From assembly GCF_030816485.1 (NCBI RefSeq), contig NZ_JAUSYC010000001.1, positions 4,216,001 through 4,280,000 of the forward strand: a stretch of 64,000 nucleotides of DNA, given 5' to 3'. Positions 8,586-18,200 of the stretch are shown piece by piece (position 1 is the stretch's first letter; the number at the start of each line of letters is the position of its first letter). The translations under genes and the position numbers were made by a program. The notes beneath the pieces were generated by a model. That model saw nothing but the letters and a program-made list of their open reading frames with translations, made no database searches and was not told where the DNA came from. Source of the stretch: Arthrobacter sp. B1I2 (GTDB lineage Bacteria > Actinomycetota > Actinomycetes > Actinomycetales > Micrococcaceae).

Positions 8586-11141
8586 ATGGGGGATGACGTG
8601 CCAGAACTAGCCGACGCCGGGCCTTACCCGATTGCGACGCTTCCGCAGGTGCCCGTCCCGGCTGCGCCCGCGACGGTGCCAGCCTCCTACGACTATGCCT
8701 TCCTGTATTCGTGGCAGCAGGAAGCGCTGAAGGCCTGGCATTCGAATGCCCGCCGCGGCGTGGTAGAAGCCGTGACCGGCTCCGGTAAGACACGCGTTGG
8801 CATTGCCGCCGCTTTCGAGGCAGTCCGGCAGGGCATCAAGGTCCTGATCCTGGTCCCCACTGCAGAGCTTCAGCGCCAGTGGCTGGACTCCCTGCGCCGC
8901 GACCTGCCCGCTGCTCGGCGCGGTGCCCTTGGCGACGGCCGGTCTGATTCGCTCGACGACGTCGACATCCTGGTGGCCATTGTTCATTCTGCGTCCAACC
9001 GCGAGACCCTCCGTTCCCACAAAGCCGGTTTGATCATCGCCGACGAGTGCCACCGCTACGCCGCTCCGATGTTCACTGGTGCCCTTCAGGAAGGGTACGC
9101 CTGGCGGCTTGGGCTGACAGCCACGTTCGAAAGGGCCGATGGCGAGCATGAGAACCTCCTGACCCCATACTTCGGCGGCGTTATCTACAACCTCTGGTAC
9201 GACCGCGCGCTGAAGAACGACGTCATTGCACCCTTCGAGATCGCCTTGGTTGGCGTCGACCTCACTGCTTCAGAACAGGCCGACTACGACGAGTTTTCGA
9301 CATTGATGGTGGAGGCGGCACGGAACCTCGAGACTTACGCTGGCATCCCGCGGCGGCCCTTTCCCCAGTTCATTGCCGCTGTGGCTGCTCTCGCCGCTTC
9401 TGATTCGCCCAGCCGGGAAGCAACCATTGCGCGGAGGTACATGCGGGCCATGTCTTCACGGCTCACGCTGCTGGCCGAGGCAAAGACGAAATACTTGGCA
9501 CTGGCAGCTCTGAAGGAAACCGTTGATGGGTCCCGTGGGACGCTGGTCTTCACGCAGACCCAGGAGTCCGCACGCCGGGCCCAGGAGCTCTACACCTCCC
9601 TCGGGTCGAAGGCGTCCGCGGTGTTCAGTGGCATGGTTAAAGACGAACGCCGGCAGGGCATGGAGGATTTCCGCACTGGCGCGTCGCAGATACTTGCCGC
9701 GCCGAGGCTCCTCGATGAAGGCATCGACGTCCCGGAGGCCGACCTCGGGATCATCGTTGCTGCCAACCGCAGCCAGCGGCAGATGGTGCAGCGACTTGGC
9801 CGCGTCATCCGCAAGAAGGCCGACGGCCGGCCCGGCCGGCTGGTTGTCCTCTACTCCAAGGGCACAGTGGAAGATCCGGACGTCCAGGGTGAGGAATTCC
9901 TCGGCAAGGTCCTGCCGTTCGCACGGAACGTTGAGTTCTTCGACATCAAGACGGATCTGGACGGGTTGCAGGAGTTCCTGCGCCAGGCGGAACCCGAAGA
10001 GGCTCCAGTGCCAGAACCCGAGAAGCCGGCAAGGCCTACGTCCGGGAAAGACGTTGGGTCGGAGGGCGGCAGTGCGCTTGAACCGGTGGTGGACCCTCCT
10101 GTGGAGGAGGAGGACGACGAGAGTGCGCCGACGGCGTTTGATCTTGAGGACTCAGGCTGGCTGGAGGAGCTTCAAGGGCTCGCCGGCTTCAGCGACGACG
10201 GGGTGTCGGACTACCTCCAGCAGGCAGGCCGCGCCGGTCTGCTGACAGCCGAGCAGGAAGTGGAGCTCGCCAAAGACATCGAAGCCGGCCTTTACGCTGC
10301 CCACCTGCTGGCGGACGGCCCTGCCCGCGGGCGCCGCGAAGCCCGGGAGCTCCGGACGATCTCACAGTTGGGCCAAAGGGCTACGGACGCCTTGCTTGAG
10401 GCGAACCTCCGGCTGGTGGTCTCCATCGCCAAGAAGTACGTGTTCCACGGCATGGATCTGCTTGACCTCATCCAAGAGGGGAACATCGGCCTCCATCGGG
10501 CAGTCTGCAAGTTCGACTACACCTTGGGTAACAAGTTCTCCACCTACGCCACGTGGTGGATCCGGCAGTCTGTCACTCGTGCCTTGGCAGATCAGGCACG
10601 GGCTATCCGGCTCCCTGTCCACATGGTGGAGCAGATCAACAAGGTGAAGTCCGTCCAACGCGAAGCCGCCCGAAAAGGCGTTGAGTACACCTCAGCAGAG
10701 CTCGGCAAGCTCACCGATCAGTCCGCCGGCAAAGCCGAATATCTTCTGAACCTGGACAAGCCCATGCATTCGCTGGACTACCTCGTGCCGGACGGTAGAG
10801 GTGGTCTGGAGCCACTGGCGGACCAACTCCTCGATCCGTGGCATGTAGATGTTCTTGACCAGATCGCCAAGGAACAGCTGAAGGCCCAAGTGCATGCGGT
10901 TCTGGACACCCTGACCGAACGTGAAGCAGGAGTCATCGCTATGCGCTTTGGGATTGACGACGGTGAGGAGAAGACCCTTGATGCTATCGGCAAGGTCTAT
11001 GGTGTCACCCGAGAGCGCATCCGCCAGATCGAGTCGAAGACCATGGCGCTGCTCCGCGAACCCGAACGATGCCAATCCCTCCGGGAGTGGAACTTCGGCA
11101 GCGGCACCAGGGCCAGCAGCATCGAGGCAGGCGCAGCCTGA
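8586..11141 (+). CDS. SF2 helicase fused to a complete sigma-70 factor
   Basis: With the ATG start used here the product has 851 residues. TTG 8538 and GTG 8598 (preceded by GGGGGA) are alternatives. Residues 30-445 are an SF2 helicase of the XPB-like kind: Walker A TGSGKT at 64-69, DECH box at 153-156, TAT motif at 178-180 and motif VI QRLGRVIR at 402-409. An acidic, proline-rich linker spans about 470-520. The rest is a near-canonical group-2 sigma factor: region 1.2 (DYLQQAGRAGLLTAEQEVEL), region 2 with NLRLVVSIAKKY, LDLIQEGN, KFSTYATWWIRQ, region 3 with RLPVHMVEQINK, and region 4 with LTEREAGVIAMRFG and GVTRERIRQIESKTM. It could couple RNA polymerase to DNA translocation. The next gene begins inside its stop codon. 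Confidence 0.9.
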   Translation: MGDDVPELADAGPYPIATLPQVPVPAAPATVPASYDYAFLYSWQQEALKAWHSNARRGVVEAVTGSGKTRVGIAAAFEAVRQGIKVLILVPTAELQRQWLDSLRRDLPAARRGALGDGRSDSLDDVDILVAIVHSASNRETLRSHKAGLIIADECHRYAAPMFTGALQEGYAWRLGLTATFERADGEHENLLTPYFGGVIYNLWYDRALKNDVIAPFEIALVGVDLTASEQADYDEFSTLMVEAARNLETYAGIPRRPFPQFIAAVAALAASDSPSREATIARRYMRAMSSRLTLLAEAKTKYLALAALKETVDGSRGTLVFTQTQESARRAQELYTSLGSKASAVFSGMVKDERRQGMEDFRTGASQILAAPRLLDEGIDVPEADLGIIVAANRSQRQMVQRLGRVIRKKADGRPGRLVVLYSKGTVEDPDVQGEEFLGKVLPFARNVEFFDIKTDLDGLQEFLRQAEPEEAPVPEPEKPARPTSGKDVGSEGGSALEPVVDPPVEEEDDESAPTAFDLEDSGWLEELQGLAGFSDDGVSDYLQQAGRAGLLTAEQEVELAKDIEAGLYAAHLLADGPARGRREARELRTISQLGQRATDALLEANLRLVVSIAKKYVFHGMDLLDLIQEGNIGLHRAVCKFDYTLGNKFSTYATWWIRQSVTRALADQARAIRLPVHMVEQINKVKSVQREAARKGVEYTSAELGKLTDQSAGKAEYLLNLDKPMHSLDYLVPDGRGGLEPLADQLLDPWHVDVLDQIAKEQLKAQVHAVLDTLTEREAGVIAMRFGIDDGEEKTLDAIGKVYGVTRERIRQIESKTMALLREPERCQSLREWNFGSGTRASSIEAGAA

Positions 11142-11728
11142 TGCCGGGGCCGCGCAAATCGCCATGGCCGGCCAAAAGTGCGCCGCACGTTGATAATTAC
11201 GAGGAGTTCATCAGCCGTCTCGATGCCGCGAGCGCCAAACTGATCACCCGACGCGGCACACTGGATGCAACTGTTGGGATCCTGGCTCTGCTGTTGATGC
11301 AGAACACCACCGGTCTTCAGCTCTGGGAGCAGCGGCTTCACGTGTGTGAGGAGCTGCTGGCAGGCACCGTTGGACAGCCTGCACGGAGATCCGCCCTGAC
11401 CGAGCTCCACGAGGTTGCGCTCAAAATGAAGCCCCTGTTCACGAACCGGAAACAGCGGATCGATGTGAGGTTAGCCGCCGTCCAGGCGCGCTGCGAGGAA
11501 ATCAACAGCGCCCTCAAGGGGCTGGAGAAGAGCAGGGCCAAACTCACGTCGTCCCGGATGCTCTCGGAGGAGCGCGAGAACCTGAGCCGGGCGATTGGAG
11601 AACTCAGCGGGTCGGCGGACGTGCCTGGAGTGGTCAATCCGGACCCGGGCCTGCGCAGCGATCTCCAGGACGCACGGCACGCCATAATCCTGGCCGAGGC
11701 CCTGCTCGAAGCGAAGCGGGAGAAATGA
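11141..11728 (+). CDS. Coiled-coil hypothetical protein of the helicase-sigma cluster
   Basis: The ATG at 11141 shares its A with the TGA stop of the helicase-sigma gene, so translation is probably coupled; a longer reading from 11069 would overlap the fusion gene and is less likely. The 195-residue protein is mostly helical and charged, with heptad-like stretches around residues 90-150 (KQRIDVRLAAVQARCEE, LKGLEKSRAKL, SEERENLSRAIGEL). I see no signal peptide, enzyme motif or known domain. It may be a structural partner of the next, membrane-anchored protein, whose start overlaps its stop by four bases. Function unknown. Confidence 0.7.
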   Translation: MPGPRKSPWPAKSAPHVDNYEEFISRLDAASAKLITRRGTLDATVGILALLLMQNTTGLQLWEQRLHVCEELLAGTVGQPARRSALTELHEVALKMKPLFTNRKQRIDVRLAAVQARCEEINSALKGLEKSRAKLTSSRMLSEERENLSRAIGELSGSADVPGVVNPDPGLRSDLQDARHAIILAEALLEAKREK

Positions 11729-12315
11729 TGCCAAAATTCCAGCCGGAGTCGCGGGTCCTCAGAGCTTTTACGTCCGAACAGTGGAGCGGCCAGCCAGCAA
11801 AGGACGCCGGAAGCATGTTCGTCGGATGCGCCGTCATCGGCGCAGTGCTGTGCCTGGTCCTGATGATTTTCATTCCCGGGCTCAGGAGCGGCGGGGCTTT
11901 CACTCTCTTTACCGGAGTATTCGCCTTTGTCTTCACCGCACTGGCAATCAAAGGTAAGGCCTCCGCCGAGCGCAGGTTTCTGGAGGGACTGACAGGCACG
12001 GTCAACGACATAATCGTGGGGCTGACAGGAAATATTGCCAATCAGTTGTCGGCGAAGCAGTTCAGGTCGCTGATCGAAACCGGCAAACCCCTCCCCCTCC
12101 TCGTCAATGGTGTTCCCGGGCTGGAGCTTCTGGCGATCAGGGAGCAACCGCCTGCGCAGGTACGGAATCCCGTCATAAAGCGCGTGGACAACGTGGTCTG
12201 GACAACGCGCATCGCCATCACCGCCACACCGCCCGACTATGGAATAACGAGCTTCGACCGTTTGCTCGCCGCCGCTGCAAGCGCCAGCGGGAACAGCAAC
12301 GATGAACTTCCGTAG
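11725..12315 (+). CDS. Two-TM membrane protein of the helicase-sigma cluster
   Basis: The 196-residue protein has two adjacent hydrophobic segments near residues 31-51 (MFVGCAVIGAVLCLVLMIFIP) and 56-75, joined by a short loop. A cytosol-sized C-terminal domain of about 115 residues follows and contains a GVPGLELLAIREQP strand pair. No family is recognised. The ATG overlaps the previous stop (ATGATG). A membrane partner in a cluster of helicases and nucleases is unusual for plain DNA repair; abortive-infection and other defence systems often contain one. That reading is inference. Confidence 0.7.
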   Translation: MMPKFQPESRVLRAFTSEQWSGQPAKDAGSMFVGCAVIGAVLCLVLMIFIPGLRSGGAFTLFTGVFAFVFTALAIKGKASAERRFLEGLTGTVNDIIVGLTGNIANQLSAKQFRSLIETGKPLPLLVNGVPGLELLAIREQPPAQVRNPVIKRVDNVVWTTRIAITATPPDYGITSFDRLLAAAASASGNSNDELP

Positions 12316-12372
12316 CAGTTTTGTCAGTGCCGGTTGCTATGTTTTGTGAGATGTCAGGATGAGGGGGACAGC

Positions 12373-15213
12373 ATGACGAGCACTATTTATGCTTCGGTGG
12401 GCGATGCTCTGGCCGAACTTGCAGTAATTATCAGCCGCGTTCAGGCCAAGGATCCGCTCGCTCCTGTCACCATCCTGGTCCCGTCCCACGCTTCCGGGAG
12501 GGATGTGGCCCATTTCCTGGGCAGGACCCTCAACGCTGGTGCAGGAAGTGCGGGCATCAAAGCACTCACGCTGAAAGACCTGGCTAGCGACCTCATCGCC
12601 GACGAGCCCGCCATCAACGGGAGACGTCCGCTTCTTCCGGTACTCCGGCTGGGAGCAGTAACAAAGGTCCTGACCGACGAACCCGGGCTCTTCAAGGATG
12701 TCGCTGACCAGCCCGCCACCGCCCGCGCCCTAGCCAAGACGCCCGAGCTGCTGGATGCAGGACCAGACCTTCCCGACCCTGCACTCCCCGGCCTCATGCA
12801 TGAAGTTCTTCGAATCCACGGCATGGCCAAGCAGGCGCTCGGACCACAGTGGTACACGGACCATGAGGCCTTTGCCCTCGCAGGCAGCAAACTTGGAACC
12901 AGCGCTGTGACGCGGCGACTCGGCACTGTCATCGGCTTCATGCTGGGCGCCGAAACCCGGCCCTCACCGGCCCTCTTCAAAGCACGTCTCGAAGAGGCCG
13001 GGATGCATCAGATCACCGCGTCCGGGTCCGCGGAGAGCGGCACAACCCTGATGACCGCTTCAGACGCCGACGACGAAGTCCGCGCCGTGGTCAGGCTCGT
13101 CGTCGAAAAACTGGCAGCAGGCACTCCGGGCCACCGCATAGGTATCTTCCACTCCGCCGCCCAGCCCTACGCCTCCTTGCTGACGCAGCGGCTTAGCCAA
13201 GCCGGAGTTACGTTCGTCGGTCCGGCAGCCCACCGGCTCGTGGACTCGCCCCTCGCCCGCGGCTTGCTTCAGTTGCTGAAACTTGACCCGCAGCTTCCCG
13301 ACACGCGAACCATCCTGAACATCCATGCGGAAGGCACATTCGCCTGGCAGGAACAGCAACTGCCCAGCAGTGCCACGTGCGAAAGGCTTTACGCCAATCC
13401 ACCGGCCGAAGAGGACGCCGTCGGGAAAGACCCTGCTGCCTTCGCCTCCCGCCTTGAGCGGTTCAATATTTTCCAGTCCTTTGCCGGAGCACTTGCGGCC
13501 AGGCTTAGCCAAGTCCACACGGCTGCAACCTGGAGCGAGGCATCAGCGGTGCTGGTCTCGCTCCTTGAAGATTTTATGGGCCCCCGCACAGCCGGTGAAC
13601 GGCCGGAAAAAACTGCTGCCCGCGGCGCCCTGGTCGAGACCGCCCTGGATCTCCGGCACCTCGACGGCGTCGGCCCCAAGCCCCGTCCCTCGCTCATCCA
13701 AAGTGCCATGGAGGACGCCATAACCTCAAAAGGCGGCTGGACCGGGAAAAGCGGCACCGGCGTCGTCATCGGCAGCCATGCCGACGCCGTGGCAAGGGAT
13801 CTGGACGTCCTGTTCCTTCTCGGCACGGCGGAAGGTCTGGCGCCGGCAAGAATCCGGGAGGACCCGCTCCTTCCGGACAGCGTGCGGGTCCTAATGGGTG
13901 GCGGACTCCCCACTGTGGAGCAGCGTGCGGAAGCCACCAAAGAACAGTTCTTTGCTGCCCTCGCTGCCGGGTCCGAGCGGACCCTCACATACCCGCGGGG
14001 CGATCTGCGCGGATCCGGCAGTTATCAGATCTCCCGGTGGATCACCGCCAGGCCCAGGCCCCAGGACGAACTGCAGTCATTTGCCCACGGCATCGAGAAC
14101 AGCGCCCCCACCGTGGCTGCGATTCCCCCGACAGCCCAGGAATGGCGGCTGCGCCGCGTCCTCACTGCCGAGGAGCGCACAGCGGCGCTTCGGGACGATA
14201 CTGCGCTGCAGCGCGCACTCGCTGCTACCCGTGACCGGCGCGATGGCATCTTCTCCAGGTTCAACGGCAACCTCGGCGCCGATGCCGGGGCCGCCATCAT
14301 GGACCCCGAAAAAGCCCTGTCCCCCACGCGCCTCGAAGACTGGGTGACCAGCCCGTTCAGCTACTTCCTAAAGCACGTCCTGAAGGTGAACATCCTGGAG
14401 GACGCCGCACTAGAGGTGCAGATTTCACCGCAGGAGCGGGGCACACTTGTCCATCAGATACTGGAGGACTATGTCCGCAGTATCACCAAGGACGGCCTTC
14501 CGCCGTCCTTGGACCGCCTCATGGAGCTGGCAGACGCGGCCTTTGCGCAATCCGCTAACCCGGCGTGGCTCAGCCACGTCTGGGAGCGCAACCAGGCCAT
14601 GATCCGCCAGGATCTGGCGCGGGTGCTGGAAGATGACAACGAGAGGTTCGCGGACGGCTGGAACTACCTCGCGGAAGAGGCAAGCTTCGGCCCGGAGAAC
14701 ACGGACAGCTATCCGCCGGTTGAGCTGGCCCTTAAGGACGGCATCGTGGTCCGGTTCCGCGGGAAGGTGGACCGGATCGACGGCCATAAGGACGGCCGAG
14801 TCCGGGTCATCGACTACAAGACCGGCAAAGTAAACGACAAATACAAGGCCCTCGGGAAACATCCGACCGCGGAAGGCACCCGCTACCAGCTGCCCGTTTA
14901 CGGCCTGTTCGCGCAAACCCTCCGAACCTCTGCCTCCCCTGTAGCAGCGGAATACTGGTTCATCTCGAAGGCCGGCAACTTCGAGAAGATCGGCTATACC
15001 GTGACGGATGACGTCGTGGAGCAGCTCCGCACAGACGCGGGCCTCATCATTTCGGCACTGCGGAACGGGGTCTTCCCCCCACGGCCCGAGTCCGACCGCT
15101 ATGTCAACTTCACCACCATGATGGGAGCCCCGGAGCTCGGCCAGCAGTGGCTGAAGCTTCAGAATGCCCCCGAAATTCAGCCGTATGCCCAGCTCCTGAA
15201 GGCGGAGAAATGA
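12373..15213 (+). CDS. AddB-like PD-(D/E)XK nuclease/inactive helicase subunit
   Basis: The ATG at 12373 follows GAGGGGG at good spacing and gives 946 residues. The N-terminal two thirds resemble the helicase-like scaffold of AddB/RecC proteins, but I see no Walker A motif near the N-terminus. The C-terminal third is a RecB-type nuclease: RLEDWVTSPFSYFL (around 650), QERGTLVHQILEDY, then GKVDRID and VIDYKTGK at about 797-819 with the catalytic D and K. No cysteines follow the nuclease core, so the iron-sulfur cluster of Firmicute AddB appears absent. Its stop overlaps the start of the AddA-like gene, so the two are a subunit pair for processing DNA ends. Confidence 0.85.
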   Translation: MTSTIYASVGDALAELAVIISRVQAKDPLAPVTILVPSHASGRDVAHFLGRTLNAGAGSAGIKALTLKDLASDLIADEPAINGRRPLLPVLRLGAVTKVLTDEPGLFKDVADQPATARALAKTPELLDAGPDLPDPALPGLMHEVLRIHGMAKQALGPQWYTDHEAFALAGSKLGTSAVTRRLGTVIGFMLGAETRPSPALFKARLEEAGMHQITASGSAESGTTLMTASDADDEVRAVVRLVVEKLAAGTPGHRIGIFHSAAQPYASLLTQRLSQAGVTFVGPAAHRLVDSPLARGLLQLLKLDPQLPDTRTILNIHAEGTFAWQEQQLPSSATCERLYANPPAEEDAVGKDPAAFASRLERFNIFQSFAGALAARLSQVHTAATWSEASAVLVSLLEDFMGPRTAGERPEKTAARGALVETALDLRHLDGVGPKPRPSLIQSAMEDAITSKGGWTGKSGTGVVIGSHADAVARDLDVLFLLGTAEGLAPARIREDPLLPDSVRVLMGGGLPTVEQRAEATKEQFFAALAAGSERTLTYPRGDLRGSGSYQISRWITARPRPQDELQSFAHGIENSAPTVAAIPPTAQEWRLRRVLTAEERTAALRDDTALQRALAATRDRRDGIFSRFNGNLGADAGAAIMDPEKALSPTRLEDWVTSPFSYFLKHVLKVNILEDAALEVQISPQERGTLVHQILEDYVRSITKDGLPPSLDRLMELADAAFAQSANPAWLSHVWERNQAMIRQDLARVLEDDNERFADGWNYLAEEASFGPENTDSYPPVELALKDGIVVRFRGKVDRIDGHKDGRVRVIDYKTGKVNDKYKALGKHPTAEGTRYQLPVYGLFAQTLRTSASPVAAEYWFISKAGNFEKIGYTVTDDVVEQLRTDAGLIISALRNGVFPPRPESDRYVNFTTMMGAPELGQQWLKLQNAPEIQPYAQLLKAEK

Positions 15214-18200
15214 AATCCGAAGTCCTGGACCTTGCAGACCAGATTGACCGCACGCTCATCGAGAAGGAGCTCGACGCAAACATCTTCGTCGAAGCCGGCG
15301 CCGGGAGCGGCAAGACGCATGAACTCGTCGAGCGAATCTGTGCCATGGTCGACGCCGGCGTGGAACTTAGGAGCGTGGCAGCCATCACCTTTACGGAAAA
15401 GGCCGCAGGGGAGCTCCGGGAACGGGTCCGGGGGCAACTGGAGGATGCCAGCCCGACAGACCTGCGCCGGCGGGCCCTCGACCAGCTGGACACCGCGCCC
15501 ATCGGCACCATCCACTCCTTCGCTGCCCGCATCATCAGCGAACATCCCATCGAGGCCGGCGTCCCTCCCCTGATCACCGTGGTGGATGAGCTGCGGTCCC
15601 GGATCGCCTTTGCCCGCCGCTGGGAGGCTGCGCGGCAAAAACTCTTCACCGACCCGTCCATCGACGACGCCCTCCGCATCCTCCTCGCAGTGGGCGTTTC
15701 ACTGGACCATCTGCAGAACGTGGCGTCTGACCTGGACTCGAACTGGGACCGGCTGGAAAGCCACCCTCCGCAGCGGCGCCATATCCCGGCCGTGGAGCTG
15801 GGCCCGCTTCTGCGCCAGACCTCCGAGGTCCTCGCGCATACTGACCACTGCACGGATCCGGCAGACAAGCTGCTCAGCGCCTTCGAACACATCAAGAGCT
15901 GGCACGGCCGGCTCGCCGAGGCCGAAACCGGCGAACTTGGCTTGGTCCTCGAGCTCTTGCAGGCTGTCCCGACGAAGGGCTTCGGCGGCGGCCAAAAGGG
16001 CAACTGGTCCGTCAACGTCGCTGAAGTGCGGAGCTCCTGCAAGGATCTGGCTGATCAAGCCATCGCCCTGCGCAACAGCTTCGTCCAGCCCGCCGTCGAA
16101 ACCGTCACGGCCGCCATGGCCGAGATTCTTCTAGAGGCTGCCCGTGAACGCCAGCACAGCGGCGAGCTTGAGTTTCACGACCTCCTGATCCTTGCCCGGG
16201 ACCTCCTGGTCGGCGAGAACAAACATGCCGTCCATGCGGCACTCCACGATCGTTACCGCTGCATCATGCTGGACGAATTCCAGGACACCGACCCCGTCCA
16301 GGCGGAACTTGCCACCCGGATTGCGGCGGACGAGGTCTGCGGGCCCGAGGGCTGGGAACAGCTGAGCGTTCCGCCGGGCCGGCTGTTCACCGTCGGGGAC
16401 CCGAAGCAGTCCATCTACCGCTTCCGCCGGGCCGACATCGCCACCTACCTCGCGTCCCAGCAGCGCTTCTCTGACGACCCCTCTTCGAGCATCGCCTCGC
16501 TCCAGACCAACTTCCGCTCAACCGGAACGCTTCTCGACTGGATCAACGGCACCTTCGGGCAGCTCATCGTGCCGAGCGGCACCATCCAGCCCGAATACCG
16601 CCCGCTGACACCCGATCCCAAGCGCCCTGACTGGAACAACGAACACGGCCCCGCTGTGACGGTCATTGGCCGGGCTGGCATCCAGCCCGGTGAATCGGGA
16701 AAGGTCACAGCTGATGCCATGCGCCGGCAGGAAGCGGCCGACGTCGCGGCAGCAATCAGGATCGCAACTGGCACGGCAGGGCTGCCGGGCTGGCAAAAAC
16801 AAAGCAAACGGAAAGTGTCCGGTGGTTTCGAATGTTCGCCAATCGAGCTGAAGGACATTTGCGTACTGATCCCCACCCGTACGTCGCTTGCCGCGCTTGA
16901 GGATGCTCTGGACGACGCAGGCATTGAGTACCGGGCCGAGGCATCTTCGCTGGTCTACTCTACCCAGGAAGTCACGGACCTGCTGCTCGCGATGCGAGCC
17001 ATCTCCAACACAGCGGATGAAACCGCGCTGGTGTTATCCCTGCGGTCGGCGATGTTCGGCTGCGGCGACGATGAACTGTTCGAATGGAAGCAGGCAGGAG
17101 GGCGTTGGAACATCTTCTCGAATGCGCCGGAGACGCTCAGTAACTCCCCTGTGGCAGACTCCCTGCAGTACCTTGCGGCCCTCTGCCGCGATATCGAGGT
17201 GCTGACGCTGGCCGAGATCATGGAACGCATTGTCACCGACCGGCGCATGCTGGAGGCAGCTATCGACGCCCCGCGCTACCGGGACGTGTGGCGCCGGCTC
17301 CGCTTCGTCGTCGACCAGGCCCGCGCCTGGACCGAGGCCACCCACGGCAGCCTGCGGGACTACCTCGTCTGGGCTGCCGCGCAGCAGGAGGAGAACTCCC
17401 GGGTCAAGGAAGCCGTAGTGCCGGAGACCGATGTCCAGGCTGTGCGGATCATGACCATCCATGCCTCCAAGGGGCTGGAATTTCCCATGGTGATCCTGGC
17501 GGGAACGGGCTCCGGCCCGAACAACCAAAAAGCTGCAGCCCTATGGGACCAGGATTCCCAAGTGCAGGTGCACTTCATCCGCGACATCCGGTCGGCCGGT
17601 TACGGTGCCGCGGAGGGAGTGGAGGACCTGTTCGGCGAGGCAGAGCGGATCCGGCTGCTTTACGTGGCGTGCACACGCGCGGAAAGCCACCTCGTCGTAT
17701 CCCACTACGTAAACGCCAGAAACAGTCTTGGCCAGTTCCTGAGGGACGCAGACACTGCCTCGGCGCCGGACCTCGACATTCCGGAGGAGATGCCACTACA
17801 GGCGGGAGCGTCCCACAAGGTCCTGCCAGTGGAAGCGTTCGACGCGTGGCAGCAGCGCCGCGACACGTGGCAGAAGAACTCCGCCATCGCATCCGCCACC
17901 TCGGTCACCGCGACTGCCAAGGGAGCCGGGGACCTGGCCGGACTTGAATCCGACGGGTGGCCGCGTTTTATGAGCATCGAAGAGGACGGAACACTGCCGT
18001 CATTCGCACCGCCGGGCGGGGAGCACGGCCAGGAATTCGGGACAGCGCTGCACCGGCTGCTGGAACTCAGCGACCTGCGCGAGGCCTCGAACTTCGATGA
18101 GCTCGCCGAGAGGATCGCCAGCGCGTCCGGACTGTCAGATCCGGAGGGCCTCGCGGAGCGCGCCCGTTCCGCGCTGAGGAGCGCACCGGTTCAGCGCGCC

